The position numbers were made by a program, and so were the translations under genes. The notes beneath the pieces were generated by a model. The model did not search any database and was not told where the DNA came from. It saw only the letters and a list, made by a program, of their open reading frames with translations. From Scenedesmus sp. ARA3 (taxonomy: Eukaryota; Chlorophyta; Chlorophyceae; Sphaeropleales; Scenedesmaceae), in the NCBI GenBank assembly GCA_004335835.1, contig RWJK01001210.1:9313-73312 (forward strand): DNA of 64,000 bases. Reading direction: 5' to 3'. Positions 1 through 9,973 of the stretch are shown piece after piece (within the stretch, counting starts at the first letter, position 1; every line of letters begins with the position of its first letter).

Positions 1-1
1 C

Positions 2-1010
2 TGGAAGGACTGCAGCAGCGACCCTGCTGCCAGCTGGAGCTTCACAGTGCCCTGCTGCAACGGTGTGGCCAAGCTGTCTGTGCCTGTGCCAGCGAGCGTG
101 GTTGCTGGCTGGCTGGCAAACAATGGCAGCGCTAACTACGGCCTTCTCATGAGGTAGGGTTTGCAGCATGTGTGTTACTGGCCGCCATGATGTAGGATGC
201 ACGCTGTGTATAGTATAGATGCTGCATCTGCTCAAAGCATTGTCAGCAGCGCACCAGCCCCACGCTTTCAGGGTTTAGAAACCCTAAACCCAAACCCTAA
301 ACCCTAAACTGCGGCCTGCTGATGAGGTGGGGCTTGATGGAGGCTTGCAGAGGCCCCTTCTGCATGCTCATCACATCTCGGCAATGCATGTATGCGGGTT
401 GGAGGCTGGCGAAGCAGCATCTGTTGCCCAACAAAGTTGCTTCAGCTTGCTGCATACAGCCAGAGCAGCAGCATGCATGACAGTGCAGCAGCGTACCAGG
501 CCCCACCATCCATGGTGCAGCTGCAGCATACTGCTTTCATGCAACAAATGTACTGCAGCACTCTCTGTGCACAGCTCTGCTCTGACGCTGCTGCTGTCTG
601 CTTGCGGCTGCTTACTGCCACAGGGGTGCCAGCACACCCTGTTTCAGCGGCCGATTATCCTGAGCTTTTCGCATCTTGAGATTGATCAAATGAAAAGGAC
701 ACACTCAAAACCAAACACCTATATGGATAATTGCTCGTGCTGCCGCAGGGGCGCCAGCACACCCGTCACGATCCGCCTCAGCCAGCACAGCGACACCAAC
801 AGCCGCCCAGCCTTGGACATCACCTACACCGACACACAATCTTCCGCAATGGGTTTGAGCCAGACCACCACCACCACCAAGAGCAAGACACAGCCCAGCC
901 CTGACCGCAAGCCCCACCACCCTGCTGCCTCACCTAAGCCCAAGCGTAGTCCCCGTGTCTCACCACGCCCGCTGCGCTCCCCTCATGCCTGGCGCAGCCC
1001 CAAGCCCTGA
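2..1010 (+). CDS. 3' end of a gene with a CBM96/DNRLRE-like carbohydrate-binding module (5' part outside window)
   Basis: Two exons fit in phase. Exon 2-153 ends ATG AG|gtaggg, and exon 749-1010 begins after cag and ends with a TGA stop. The joined protein (about 138 visible residues) has the pattern VPVPASVVAGWLANNGSANY-GLLMR followed by VTIRLSQHSDTNSRPALDITY. This resembles the last strands of DNRLRE/CBM96-type modules, where a 'V..W......N.GLLLR' segment precedes 'F.SR......RP.L.VTY'. A basic, Pro/Ser/Lys/Arg-rich tail of about 55 residues follows. Such modules occur in secreted carbohydrate-active or cell-wall proteins, so an extracellular role is inferred. The 595-base intron holds degenerate copies of both exon edges and a telomere-like run. 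The family call rests on motif memory and is moderate; the splice model is firmer. Confidence 0.5.
271..310. repeat. Interstitial telomere-like repeat (CCCTAAA)n
   Basis: About four units of CCCTAAA/CCCAAA, preceded by an inverted half unit (GGGTTTA). This is the Arabidopsis-type telomere motif. The run sits inside an intron, directly before a degenerate copy of the upstream exon's 3' end. Confidence 0.75.
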
Positions 1011-4000
1011 TCAAGGCCTTTGATGGAGGGTTTTGGGTGGAAGTTTGACTGGTGTTTGGTATAGTGTGTGTTGCGTGGGGTTTGATGCTACTGCTGGCAG
1101 TGTGCCAGGAGCTGCTCCGGTTGGCGGGCTTGGACTGTGAAAAGCAGCAGCACCAGCACCAGCACCAGCAGCAGCAGCAGCAGCAGCGCTGTGAGCTGAA
1201 GCTGCTGCTGGAACTTATTTTGGTGCAAGACGGCAGCTGTTCAGCTGTTGGGGGGAAATTTTTGGATATTCCTGAGCCTCTTTGGTGTATATTCTCACCG
1301 TGTGCATGAGGCTGGCTTCTGTGGACATCATTGGCCCTGCACCCTGTTGCACTGGTCTCGCGAAGCTGGGCTTTCCATCCTCCAGCAGATGCACACCCGT
1401 TGGGGGACATTCATTATGATTCATGAGCCTGTTTTTATGATCTCACCGTGTGCATGAGGCTGACTGCTGTTGAAAGCATTGGCCGTGCATTTCCAGCAGA
1501 TGGACACCCGTTGGGCCTGCTGGCCTCATTCCATCAGTCGTGACTAATTTGGTCGGGTTGAGTTGTCATGATCTGCACAGGGTTGAGTCACAGGCTGGTC
1601 ATGCTGTGCCGTCAATTGTGGCATGACCTACAGTCCAAGGTTGTGGGCAGCACTCATGGTTGCTGTGCCGCTCTGTGACACCCATGGTTTGTTTTGGTGT
1701 GGAAATGTGTTGGCCTTGCAAACTGCTCGCATGCCGACACCACAACAGTCCCAGGCGCTGTCGCATGCACAGGCAGTGGCCTTCAGGCTCTGTTGAATTG
1801 CACTCATGCGAATGTTCTCTTGGCAGCATCATATGAATATTGAATAGCCCCTTTCCGCAGCTTATACTCCGCTAAGCAGTGCTGCGCTGCGCAGCCGCCT
1901 GCTGCTGGCAATGCCACGATGCTTCAACACTTCCTAGTTGTGTTGCTTCACACCCATCGACTGAGCTGCCTGCTGCTCAGAGTTCGAATGCATTTGACTC
2001 AGTGCGCTGTCTGCCCACCACCATTTTGATGATGTCTGCTGTGATCCCGGGTCGTTTTTTCTGTTGTTTTCCTTGACACCTCTATCGATTGTTTGTTGCC
2101 TTGAGCTTGTCCTGGTTGGTGCATTTCATTGCGCTTTTTCCATAGAGTTCAGGAGGATGGCGCTTGTCCAGGTTGGTGCAGTTGCGCTTTGCTGTCAGCC
2201 ACTGGCATGTGATGTACGCATGCCATGTGATGGTATAGTCTGCTTTTCCCGGCAGTGCATTCCACATTGCACTGTCAGTAGCAGCTCCGCTTATCTGCAT
2301 GTGTTGGAGCTTGCCCCGCCCAGCGCTGTGCGCGCGCGGCCCCAACGTTGTGCCGCAGAGACCATTCGGTGCACGCAACACGCTTGCAGTGTACTCAAAT
2401 CTCTGTATGCAGTATGCAGCAGACAGTCAGCCAATCACAGCTTGAGCTACCACTTCCCTTTCCTTGTTGTTGGGTGTCCCGGCATGGTGCCAGCAGGTGC
2501 CAGAATCCTTGTTTTGACCGTCCTGTTTCCTTGAATTTGCATACATGCACGAGCAACATGAGCACGGGCACCGTACACATCACATATGCATGCGCATTGT
2601 CTTCACAAGCGCATGTCGCACAGGCAGGTTGTGATGTAACTGCACTGCTGCAGCTGCATTCACCCTGCATGAGCAGTACTAGTTGTTGCTGCCACTGCTG
2701 GCACGCCCCCCTGGTTTGATGCGCTGCTGTCACTTGTCTTCTCACTTGCACTTGCTGTCCTTCTAGCTTCTGCACCAGTATTCTTTGCAGCATACTTGCA
2801 TACTTGTGTCTGTTGTCTTTGATACCTGCATGGATGCTGCTTCAGCTCGGCTGGTGTACGATGGCAACGATCCTCATTCTCACTTTTCTTTCACACATTT
2901 TAGTGGCAGCATGGGCCAAGCAGCGGTTCCATTGAGGCCTCGGCGCCCCATTGCTGTGGGGTGTACAAATGCACCAGCTTATGTGTCAGACTCTGCATGT
3001 AGTGCGCTCACTTGCTGTCAATGCGGCGTGCCCATGCAGACTCCCTAACTCCACTGAGTGGGTATGTCTGTCTGCCAGTGCATTGCGAGAGGAAGCAACC
3101 TCGCTTGCAAGTGCCACTCCTGTGAAGATGGCCTGTTGGCCTGTTCTTGGCATGTAGTCACAGCATTTGCACATCACTCTTCTGCGTCGCAGCGCTGCTG
3201 GTTGGTACGGCAGCAATGACCGATGGCTGTATCATTACTGCTCTGCCGAGGCACGCCATGTGAGTCACATGAGTCAAGTATCCAGTATGGATAGGCTTGT
3301 GACACCATATCATATGGCACGTGCAGTGCGCAGCACTCCCTTGGCATCTCACCAACGTGGCCGAGTTGCTGCATTTGCATTTGTTGTTCACTGCAGGGTA
3401 AATCGCAGCATGGTTTATAGTTGCTGCTGCCCAGATTGCTGGTTGTTTTGCTGTGCCTGCATGAGCGGAGCTACTGTTTATTAAAGTAGCTACTGCTGAT
3501 CACTGCAACTTGTGTTGCGTGTCAGTGGTCTCGCAAGCGTCATGCGATGTCCTGCTGGGCACCAGGATAATCACCAGGGTAATCACTCGCCTCAACCCTC
3601 TCGCCCAAACCCCCCAAACGCGACCAGTCCTTTTTTGAAAGGAAATCACTGATCGAGTCACGATCACTGATCACATGCCAGTGGCGTGTGCATGGCATCC
3701 TTTCATGGGTGATCTGACATCTGCGGCGCCATCCTCCAGTGGATTGTAACTGGCTCTTATTGCAGACCCCAAATCTGCTGTAGGCCAGGCCCTGTGCTTG
3801 ATAATCTTAACAATGTGCTGTGTACTGGAGCTAGTGGCCAGGTAGGTTGCTGCTGCCTGCACAGGCAAATCATCAGGGTGACAAATCAAGGAAAAGTAAA
3901 GCCAGCCAGTACAGTGTCTGTGATTGCTCTTATACCTGTTTCACCGCTTCAACACGTGAGGTTCTTGAACCACCAAAGGCGGGAGCTCTGGTGACACCTA

Positions 4001-4471
4001 TCAAATTATCTATCTATCTAACAACACGAAGCCCCCTGGGCTGTGCTGCCTGGCAAAGCCATGAGACATTTCGTATGACATTTTGCTCTTATACTAGGTA
4101 TCAAGGTCTGCTCCGATTCAAATCAATCGAAGGCAGTGAGGGCTCGTTCGATTGCTGTGTCTCGCCAGCGAAACCCTTATCACTTGTATACAACCATTAG
4201 AATGTTGAGGTAAGGAGTTTGGCTCGTTATGTCACGCAGTGTCACCCCTGGACCCAAGCCACACCAGCACAGCACAGTGCTAGTGCGTCTGCCCATGCCT
4301 GCAAGCACCTATGCAGCTGCGTTGCTGGACACAAATGATGCATATTATTATATGTCAATGCTTGATGACGCCTGCCTTGACACGCTGCGATTCCACTGCC
4401 CCTGTGCTGCTGCTGCTGCTGCACCTGCACACAGGCTTCAGCCCTGATTTGCAGCAATCTCTGCTGCAGCC
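1011..4471. other. Intergenic region without a recognisable gene
   Basis: About 3.5 kb with only short, uninformative open frames on both strands. It holds a diverged tandem duplication (1271-1516) and scattered CTG/CAG triplets. The last few hundred bases would contain the promoter of the polyGln/polyAla gene; no clear TATA element was identified. Confidence 0.5.
1271..1516. repeat. Diverged tandem duplication, two copies of about 100-137 bp
   Basis: Copy 1 (1271-1407) and copy 2 (1421-1516) share the blocks CTCACCGTGTGCATGAGGCT and CCAGCAGATG.ACACCCGTTG in the same order, separated by diverged sequence. They lie in intergenic DNA with no coding signal. Confidence 0.6.
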
Positions 4472-5074
4472 ATGGATCAGCTTGCAGCCCCTTTCCTCGA
4501 AGCTGCTCGGCCGACACTTGTTGACCTAGCTGCAGCTGTCATAGCAGCTGCAGCTGCTGCTCAACAGCAGCCAGACGGACCAGCAGCAGCAGGCGATGTG
4601 CCAGCACACACTGCAGCTGCTGCGCTGCAGGGCCTCGCAGCAGCTGGAGCAGCAGCAGAAGCACTTGCAGGACTGCCAGCTGCTGCTGTGTTCAAAAACA
4701 ATGCAGCAGCAGCTGCAGCAGAAGCAGCAGCAGCAGCGCCAGATGACTGCAATGGCTTGCAGGACAGGGACCCCCAGCTGCCTCTGCAGCTGGCTTCCCC
4801 CCCTGCAGCTGCACTTGCACCACCACCAGCAGCAGCAGCACCACCACCAGCACCGCCAGCACAGCAGCACATGGCAGCCGTAGACCAAGACACAGCAGCA
4901 GCAGCAGCAGCAGCAGCAGCACGGCAGCATGTGACCGTTGTAACCCAAGACACAGCGCAGGTACAAGCTGCAGTTGCACCACCGCCACCGCCGCCGCCAC
5001 CGCCACCAGCACAGCAGCACCCAGCAGCTTTGGTCCAAGGTGTAGCACAGGACATGACAGCCGTAGGGCAAGAC

Positions 5075-5170
<96 letters not shown>

Positions 5171-5828
5171 GCAGCAGCGGCAGCACAGCAGCACCCAGCA
5201 GCTTTAGGTCAAGATGCAGCACAGGCACCAGGTGCTGTCTGTGCACTGCCGAATGGCAGCAGCAAGGGTACTGGTATGCTTGCACAACCACCCCAACAGC
5301 AGCTGGAGCAGATACCCACTATCCCCAGCAGCAGCAAGGGTACTGGTATGCTTGCACCGCCACCTCAACAGCAGCAGCTGGAGCAGATACCCTCTATCCC
5401 CAGCAGCAGCAACAGCAGCAACAGCAGCCACCTCATTGCCTGGCAGGCTAGGTGGAGTGACTTGCAGGACGCAAAGCAGACGCTGCAGCTGCGCAGGCAG
5501 CAGCTGCTAAGAGAGCAGGAGCGCATTATGCAGCAGGAGCAGCTGCTGCAGCAGCAGGAGCGCGAGCTGATGCAGCAGATGCTGCCTGCAGTGGGGAATA
5601 ACACGTTAGTAACAGGGCAGCTGCAGCAGCAGCAGGCGACAGCCGCACACCCAGCGCTGCTGCCAGTGCCACCTGTGCAAGTGGCAGCAGGCCCTCCTGC
5701 TGCTGCTGCTGCTGCTGCTGCCACGCCTGGCCAGCTGTCATTCCAAGCACCTGGCGGCCTGCTTGATGCTGCCGCTGCTGCAGCCACTGCAGCTGCAGCA
5801 GCAGCAGGCGCAGCCGGCACAAATGCAT

Positions 5829-5869
<41 letters not shown>

Positions 5870-6136
5870 GTGGATGATGACGATGATGATGAGGCGACAA
5901 TCGCACAGCTTGTTGACAGCCTGCAGAATGACCCTCTGTGGCCCCGGCTGGCAGCAGCACTGCAGCTGCACAGCCTGCTGCCAGTTGCTGATGCGGCACC
6001 TGCTGCAGCACATGACCAGCAACAGCAGCAGCAGCAGGCTGCAGATGCAGGCGGGCAGCAACATGCTGCTGCGGGGTTGCTGTCAGGCGGTCAGCAGCAG
6101 CAGCAGCAGCAAGGAAAGGGGCAAGCGCCGTTGCAA

Positions 6137-6181
<45 letters not shown>

Positions 6182-6401
6182 GGGACAGAGGAGGACCCTG
6201 CAGCAGCACCAGCACCAGCTGCTGCTGTGGTTGATGCAGCCGTAGATCCTGCCTCAGCAGGTGTGCCGCCCCTAGCACCAGCAGCAGCAGCACGCGGGCA
6301 GCAGCAGCAGCAGCAATCTCGGCCGGCTGCTGAGGGCCATGGCGAGGCCGGCAAGCCTGACCGAGCTGAGCAGCTGGGGCTGCTGCAGCAGCAGCAGCCT
6401 G

Positions 6402-6432
<31 letters not shown>

Positions 6433-7061
6433 TGGCCAGCAGCAGCAGCAGCAGCAGCCTGGGCAGCAGCAGCAGCAGCAGCTCAGGCAGCAGTTGCTGC
6501 AGCCGCCGCCAGCAGCAAGCCCTGTGCAAGCTAGGCTGGCTGCGGCTGCTCGGGTGGCCACAGCAGCTGCTGAAGCTGAAGCAGCAGCAGCAGCAGCAGC
6601 GGCTGTTGTTGCTCGGACACAGCCAGCAAAGCAGACGAAACAGCGGGAGCCTATCCAGGCGGCTGCGAACCAGCAGAGGCGGTGCCATGGCACGCCAGAA
6701 GATGATCCAGCAGCAGCAGCAGCAGCAGCAGCAGCTGCTACTGGAGAGGACGTTGACGCAGGCAAGCGGCAGCGACTAGGGCGCAAAAGGAAACAGGGAG
6801 GGTCAGATGCAGCAGCAACAGCAGCAGCGCCTGGTGATGATGTGCCTGCAGCTAAGAGTGCCCGCAAGCTGCCAGCCAGGGAGCCAGCACAGCAGCAGCA
6901 GCAGCAGCAGCAACCAGAAGAGTCTGGTACAGCAGTTGCTGCTGCTGCTGCTGCTGCTGGCAGAATTGCACGTGCTTTGGGCAGGAACATTCAACGTGCT
7001 GCTGCTGCTTCTGCTGCTGAGACAACGGCAGTGCCTGTAGCTCGCAGCCGCAGCGGCAGCC

Positions 7062-7094
<33 letters not shown>

Positions 7095-7455
7095 CAGAAG
7101 ACCAAGGTGGCAGCCGAGGCAAGCAAGCAGCAGCAGCAGATCCACAGCCGCAGGCGCTTCGAGCGGCAGTGTCCCCACCGGCAGCAGCAACACCAGCAGC
7201 AGCAGCAGTGCTGGCAGCAGCAAGAGCAGCAGCAACAGCAATACGGGCAGCCGCCAACCCTCACACTGATGCGTACGAGTTCCCTTCAGATCCAGACTCG
7301 GATGAATATGACTACCAGATGGACCCTGTCAGCATTGCCGACAGCATCCAAGCAGCAGCAAGTGCTGCAGCTGCTGATGATGATGATGGCAGGCGTGCGG
7401 CTGCAGATGAAGCAGCAGTAGCGAGGCAAGGCATTGCACCAAGCAAGCCAGGCAG

Positions 7456-7486
<31 letters not shown>

Positions 7487-7654
7487 GCAAAGGATGCCAA
7501 CGAAGCGGCAGCAGCAGCAGCGGCGGGCGCGGTGGCTGCTGCGGTTGCTGCAGCGAGGCGCTCCGCTGACCCTGATGCATGGCAGGGCCAACAGATGGCA
7601 CTGCAGCAAGAGCAGCAGCAGCAGCAGCAGCGGCAGGCTCCTTCAGCAGAGCCA

Positions 7655-7696
<42 letters not shown>

Positions 7697-8671
7697 GTTG
7701 ACCTGTCTGCTGATGAGGCGCTTGCTGCGCAGCTGGCGGCTATGTACAACCCTGGGCCTCCGTCCACTCGCCGCAAAAGTCAAAGCACTCTTCCACAGCA
7801 GCAGCAGCAGCAGCAGCAGGCTGGCCCCCGGAGTGGAGCGTCAGGGCAAATACGGCCAGCAGCAGCTGATACAGCAGCAGCTACGCCAGGCAAGCTGGCA
7901 GCAGCAGCAGGAGCAGCAAGGCGCAAAGGCATCGCTCGCAGGCTATCTGCTGCTGCGCATGCTGTTGCTGCTGTTGGCATGGGCAGTGCAGACACGAGTA
8001 AGGCACCAGCAGGGCCAGCTGCAGCAAAGCAAATTGGCGATCAGCAGCAGCAGCAGCAGCAGCAGCACGGCATCATGGCACACATGAAGTGGCGGCGCCA
8101 GCGCAGCCTGAATGAGCTGTCAGGGCTCTCCGGCAGTCCACCCCCAAAGAAGCAGCAGCGGCAGCAGCCGCAATCTACAGAGCAGCAGGACGCGGAGGAT
8201 CCAGGCAGCGACACACAGCCGCAGCAGCCGCAGCAGCAGCACGATGAGGACGATGGTGCTGCAGCTGCTGCCTCCACCTCTTCTGCAGCAGCAGCAGCAG
8301 CAGCGTTTGATCTCACGCAGCCGCCAGCAGTTGGGCAGCGCATCGAGTTCTGGTGGGCCGTGCGCGTCAACCCCACCAAAAACAACTTCCAGGCAATCCG
8401 CTGGCAGGGCACGGTTGCCGCACTTCTGCCGCTGGAGCTGCCTGATCCCACCACACCTGCAAAAAAGCTAGCTTTCAAGGTCTCTGGTGACGTGCCGCGC
8501 ACTGCGGCACGCGTGCGCATGACTGATATTGCCGCGCAGCACCATACAAAGTTCCCGCTGGTGAAGCAGGCTGCTAAGGTGACGCTTCCTGCAAAGGTGA
8601 TTGAGCTGAGGGCGATGGCTTCAGACAGCACCTCCAGGAACGGTGCTTGGGGGCCGCCGCGGGCACAGTAG
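4472..8671 (+). CDS. Giant polyGln/polyAla low-complexity protein with a small conserved-looking C-terminal domain
   Basis: A single uninterrupted 1,399-residue frame. The start ATG lies in a good eukaryotic context (GCAGCCATGG). Nearly all of it is runs of Gln (CAG) and Ala (GCA) with short spacers. These include an Ala run of more than 30 residues near residues 203-238, many Gln runs of 8-14, an acidic DDDDDDE patch near residue 469, and basic clusters such as GRKRKQ near residue 770 that could serve in nuclear import. The only compositionally normal segment is roughly residues 1285-1399: WWAVRVNPTKNNFQAIRWQG, then a stretch with KKLAFKVSGDVPRTAARVRM. This could be a small beta-rich domain, but I do not recognise the family. 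A chromatin or transcription co-regulator role would be a guess. The terminal coding segment recurs, degenerate, after the stop. Confidence 0.6.
5078..5190 (+). repeat. Long (GCA)n trinucleotide tract, about 37 units
   Basis: Near-perfect GCA/CAG repeat inside the polyGln/polyAla gene, read in the Ala frame. It is among the longest uninterrupted triplet runs in the window and a candidate for length polymorphism. Confidence 0.85.
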
Positions 8672-9002
8672 CATCAGCAGTAGCAGCAGGTGCAGCTGCT
8701 GTAGCTGAACACCAGCAGCAGCTGTAGCTGCAGCTGCTGCGGCGGTGACGCTTCCCGCAAAGGTGCTGGAGCTGAACGCGGGGATGCCGCAAGATCTCTA
8801 GAGCAGGGTGTGCAGCAGCAGCAGCGGCGACTGCAGCAGCAGCAGCAACAGCAGCAGCAGTTGCTGTAGCTGTAGCTGAAACCCAGCAGCAGCTGCAGCT
8901 GCTGCGAGTGGTGCAGCTTCCTGCAGAGGTGCTGGAGCTCAAGGCGATAGCCTCAAGAGCACCTCCAGGAATGATGCGTGGGGGCTGCCGCGAGAACAGT
9001 AG
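8578..9002 (+). repeat. Three degenerate tandem copies of the 3' coding end of the polyGln/polyAla gene
   Basis: The segment from 'GTGACGCTTCCTGCAAAGGT' to just past the stop (8578-8672) recurs at 8744-8796 and 8910-9002. The shared words are CTTCC(C/T)GCA.AGGT, GAGCTGA/CA.GGCGAT, AGCACCTCCAGGAA and GGGGCTGCCGCG. CAG/CTG runs separate the copies. Only the first is in frame with the long gene; the others look like decayed 3' UTR duplicates. Confidence 0.75.
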
Positions 9003-9973
9003 CAGCAGCAGCAGCAGCAGCGCAGCTGGCGTAGCGAGCTACGGCCAACACCAGAAGAAGCAGCAGCTGGAGCTGCTGTGAGGGCTAGGCCGTGTATGGC
9101 GGCAGGGCTGGAGCAGCAACGTGCTTTGGGCCGTGGCGTTGCCGTGGGTAGATGTTGACGGAGGTGTTGGCAGGAAGTTGGGGAGTTGAACAGCTTGGCT
9201 TGCTGCACAGCCCTGCTGGTGTGCGGCAGCCACCATGGATTCAAACCATGTGGCTGGCCGGGTTTTGGAGGTGGCAGGCAGCACTTGAACATGTTGCTTT
9301 CGGCTGCTGTTGATGTTGATGTACCATGGGTTGTGCGTGAGGGTGTGTTTGGCGTACTTTGGCAAGCCTTGAGCTTCTGTTGCTTGAGTGCAGTGTTGCG
9401 GTGCGAAGTTTGGCTGTCGCAGCGTGCCGTTGATCCATCAGGCTTGCTCAAGGTGGTTGCAATGTTGATCGTTGAACCTGTGCAGCTGCCAGCAGTGCCT
9501 TGGTACGGACACTTGACATCTGGCGTCAATCAAACATCTGCGTGCTGACGCTGTTAAACAACTTGGAGCTTAGTCAGCGTCCTGTGCATCAAATTTTGCT
9601 CGTACCAAAGGCTTGCCATGTATCAATTGCCAATTGACTGCCGGGCAGTGCCGGGCAGTGGGTACTTAATGATTGACGGATTGCCTTGGTTCACATGCTG
9701 CACCTGGCTCTTGCGCATCAGTTGTTCTTTAACTTGAGTTGTGTCGTATGCTGTCATGTTATCGCATGTTGAAGCAGAGTTCCTGGCAATGCCGGTGCAC
9801 AACTGTTCCTGTCATCCGGTTTGAATTTGCCTACTGTGCCATGAACCCTGACCCTTTCCCCCGCAGCTCGCGCTAAACTCCGTCCACCCACCATAAACAA
9901 ACAATTTCGAAGGCTTCTGAATAATCTTGTATTGAGTAAGAGACAAGCACAGGCAGTACAGCAGATCACGATC
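8672..9973. other. Intergenic region upstream of ALADIN
   Basis: Contains the degenerate 3'-end copies to about 9002, then about 970 bases with no supported gene. Short frames on both strands look like CAG/CTG translations or chance frames. The ALADIN promoter should lie in the last few hundred bases. Confidence 0.5.

Noticed and set aside
327..748. Reading the open frame that starts at 327 as an independent gene of 227 residues
   Set aside because: Its first 140 residues show no domain and overlap copies of exon edges. Only the part from 749 continues the upstream exon in phase.
4526..8087. Long antisense and alternate-frame open frames (polyCys, polyLeu, polyAla, polySer) across the polyGln/polyAla gene
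   Set aside because: They are automatic translations of CAG/CTG repeats in the other five frames; none contains a non-repetitive domain.
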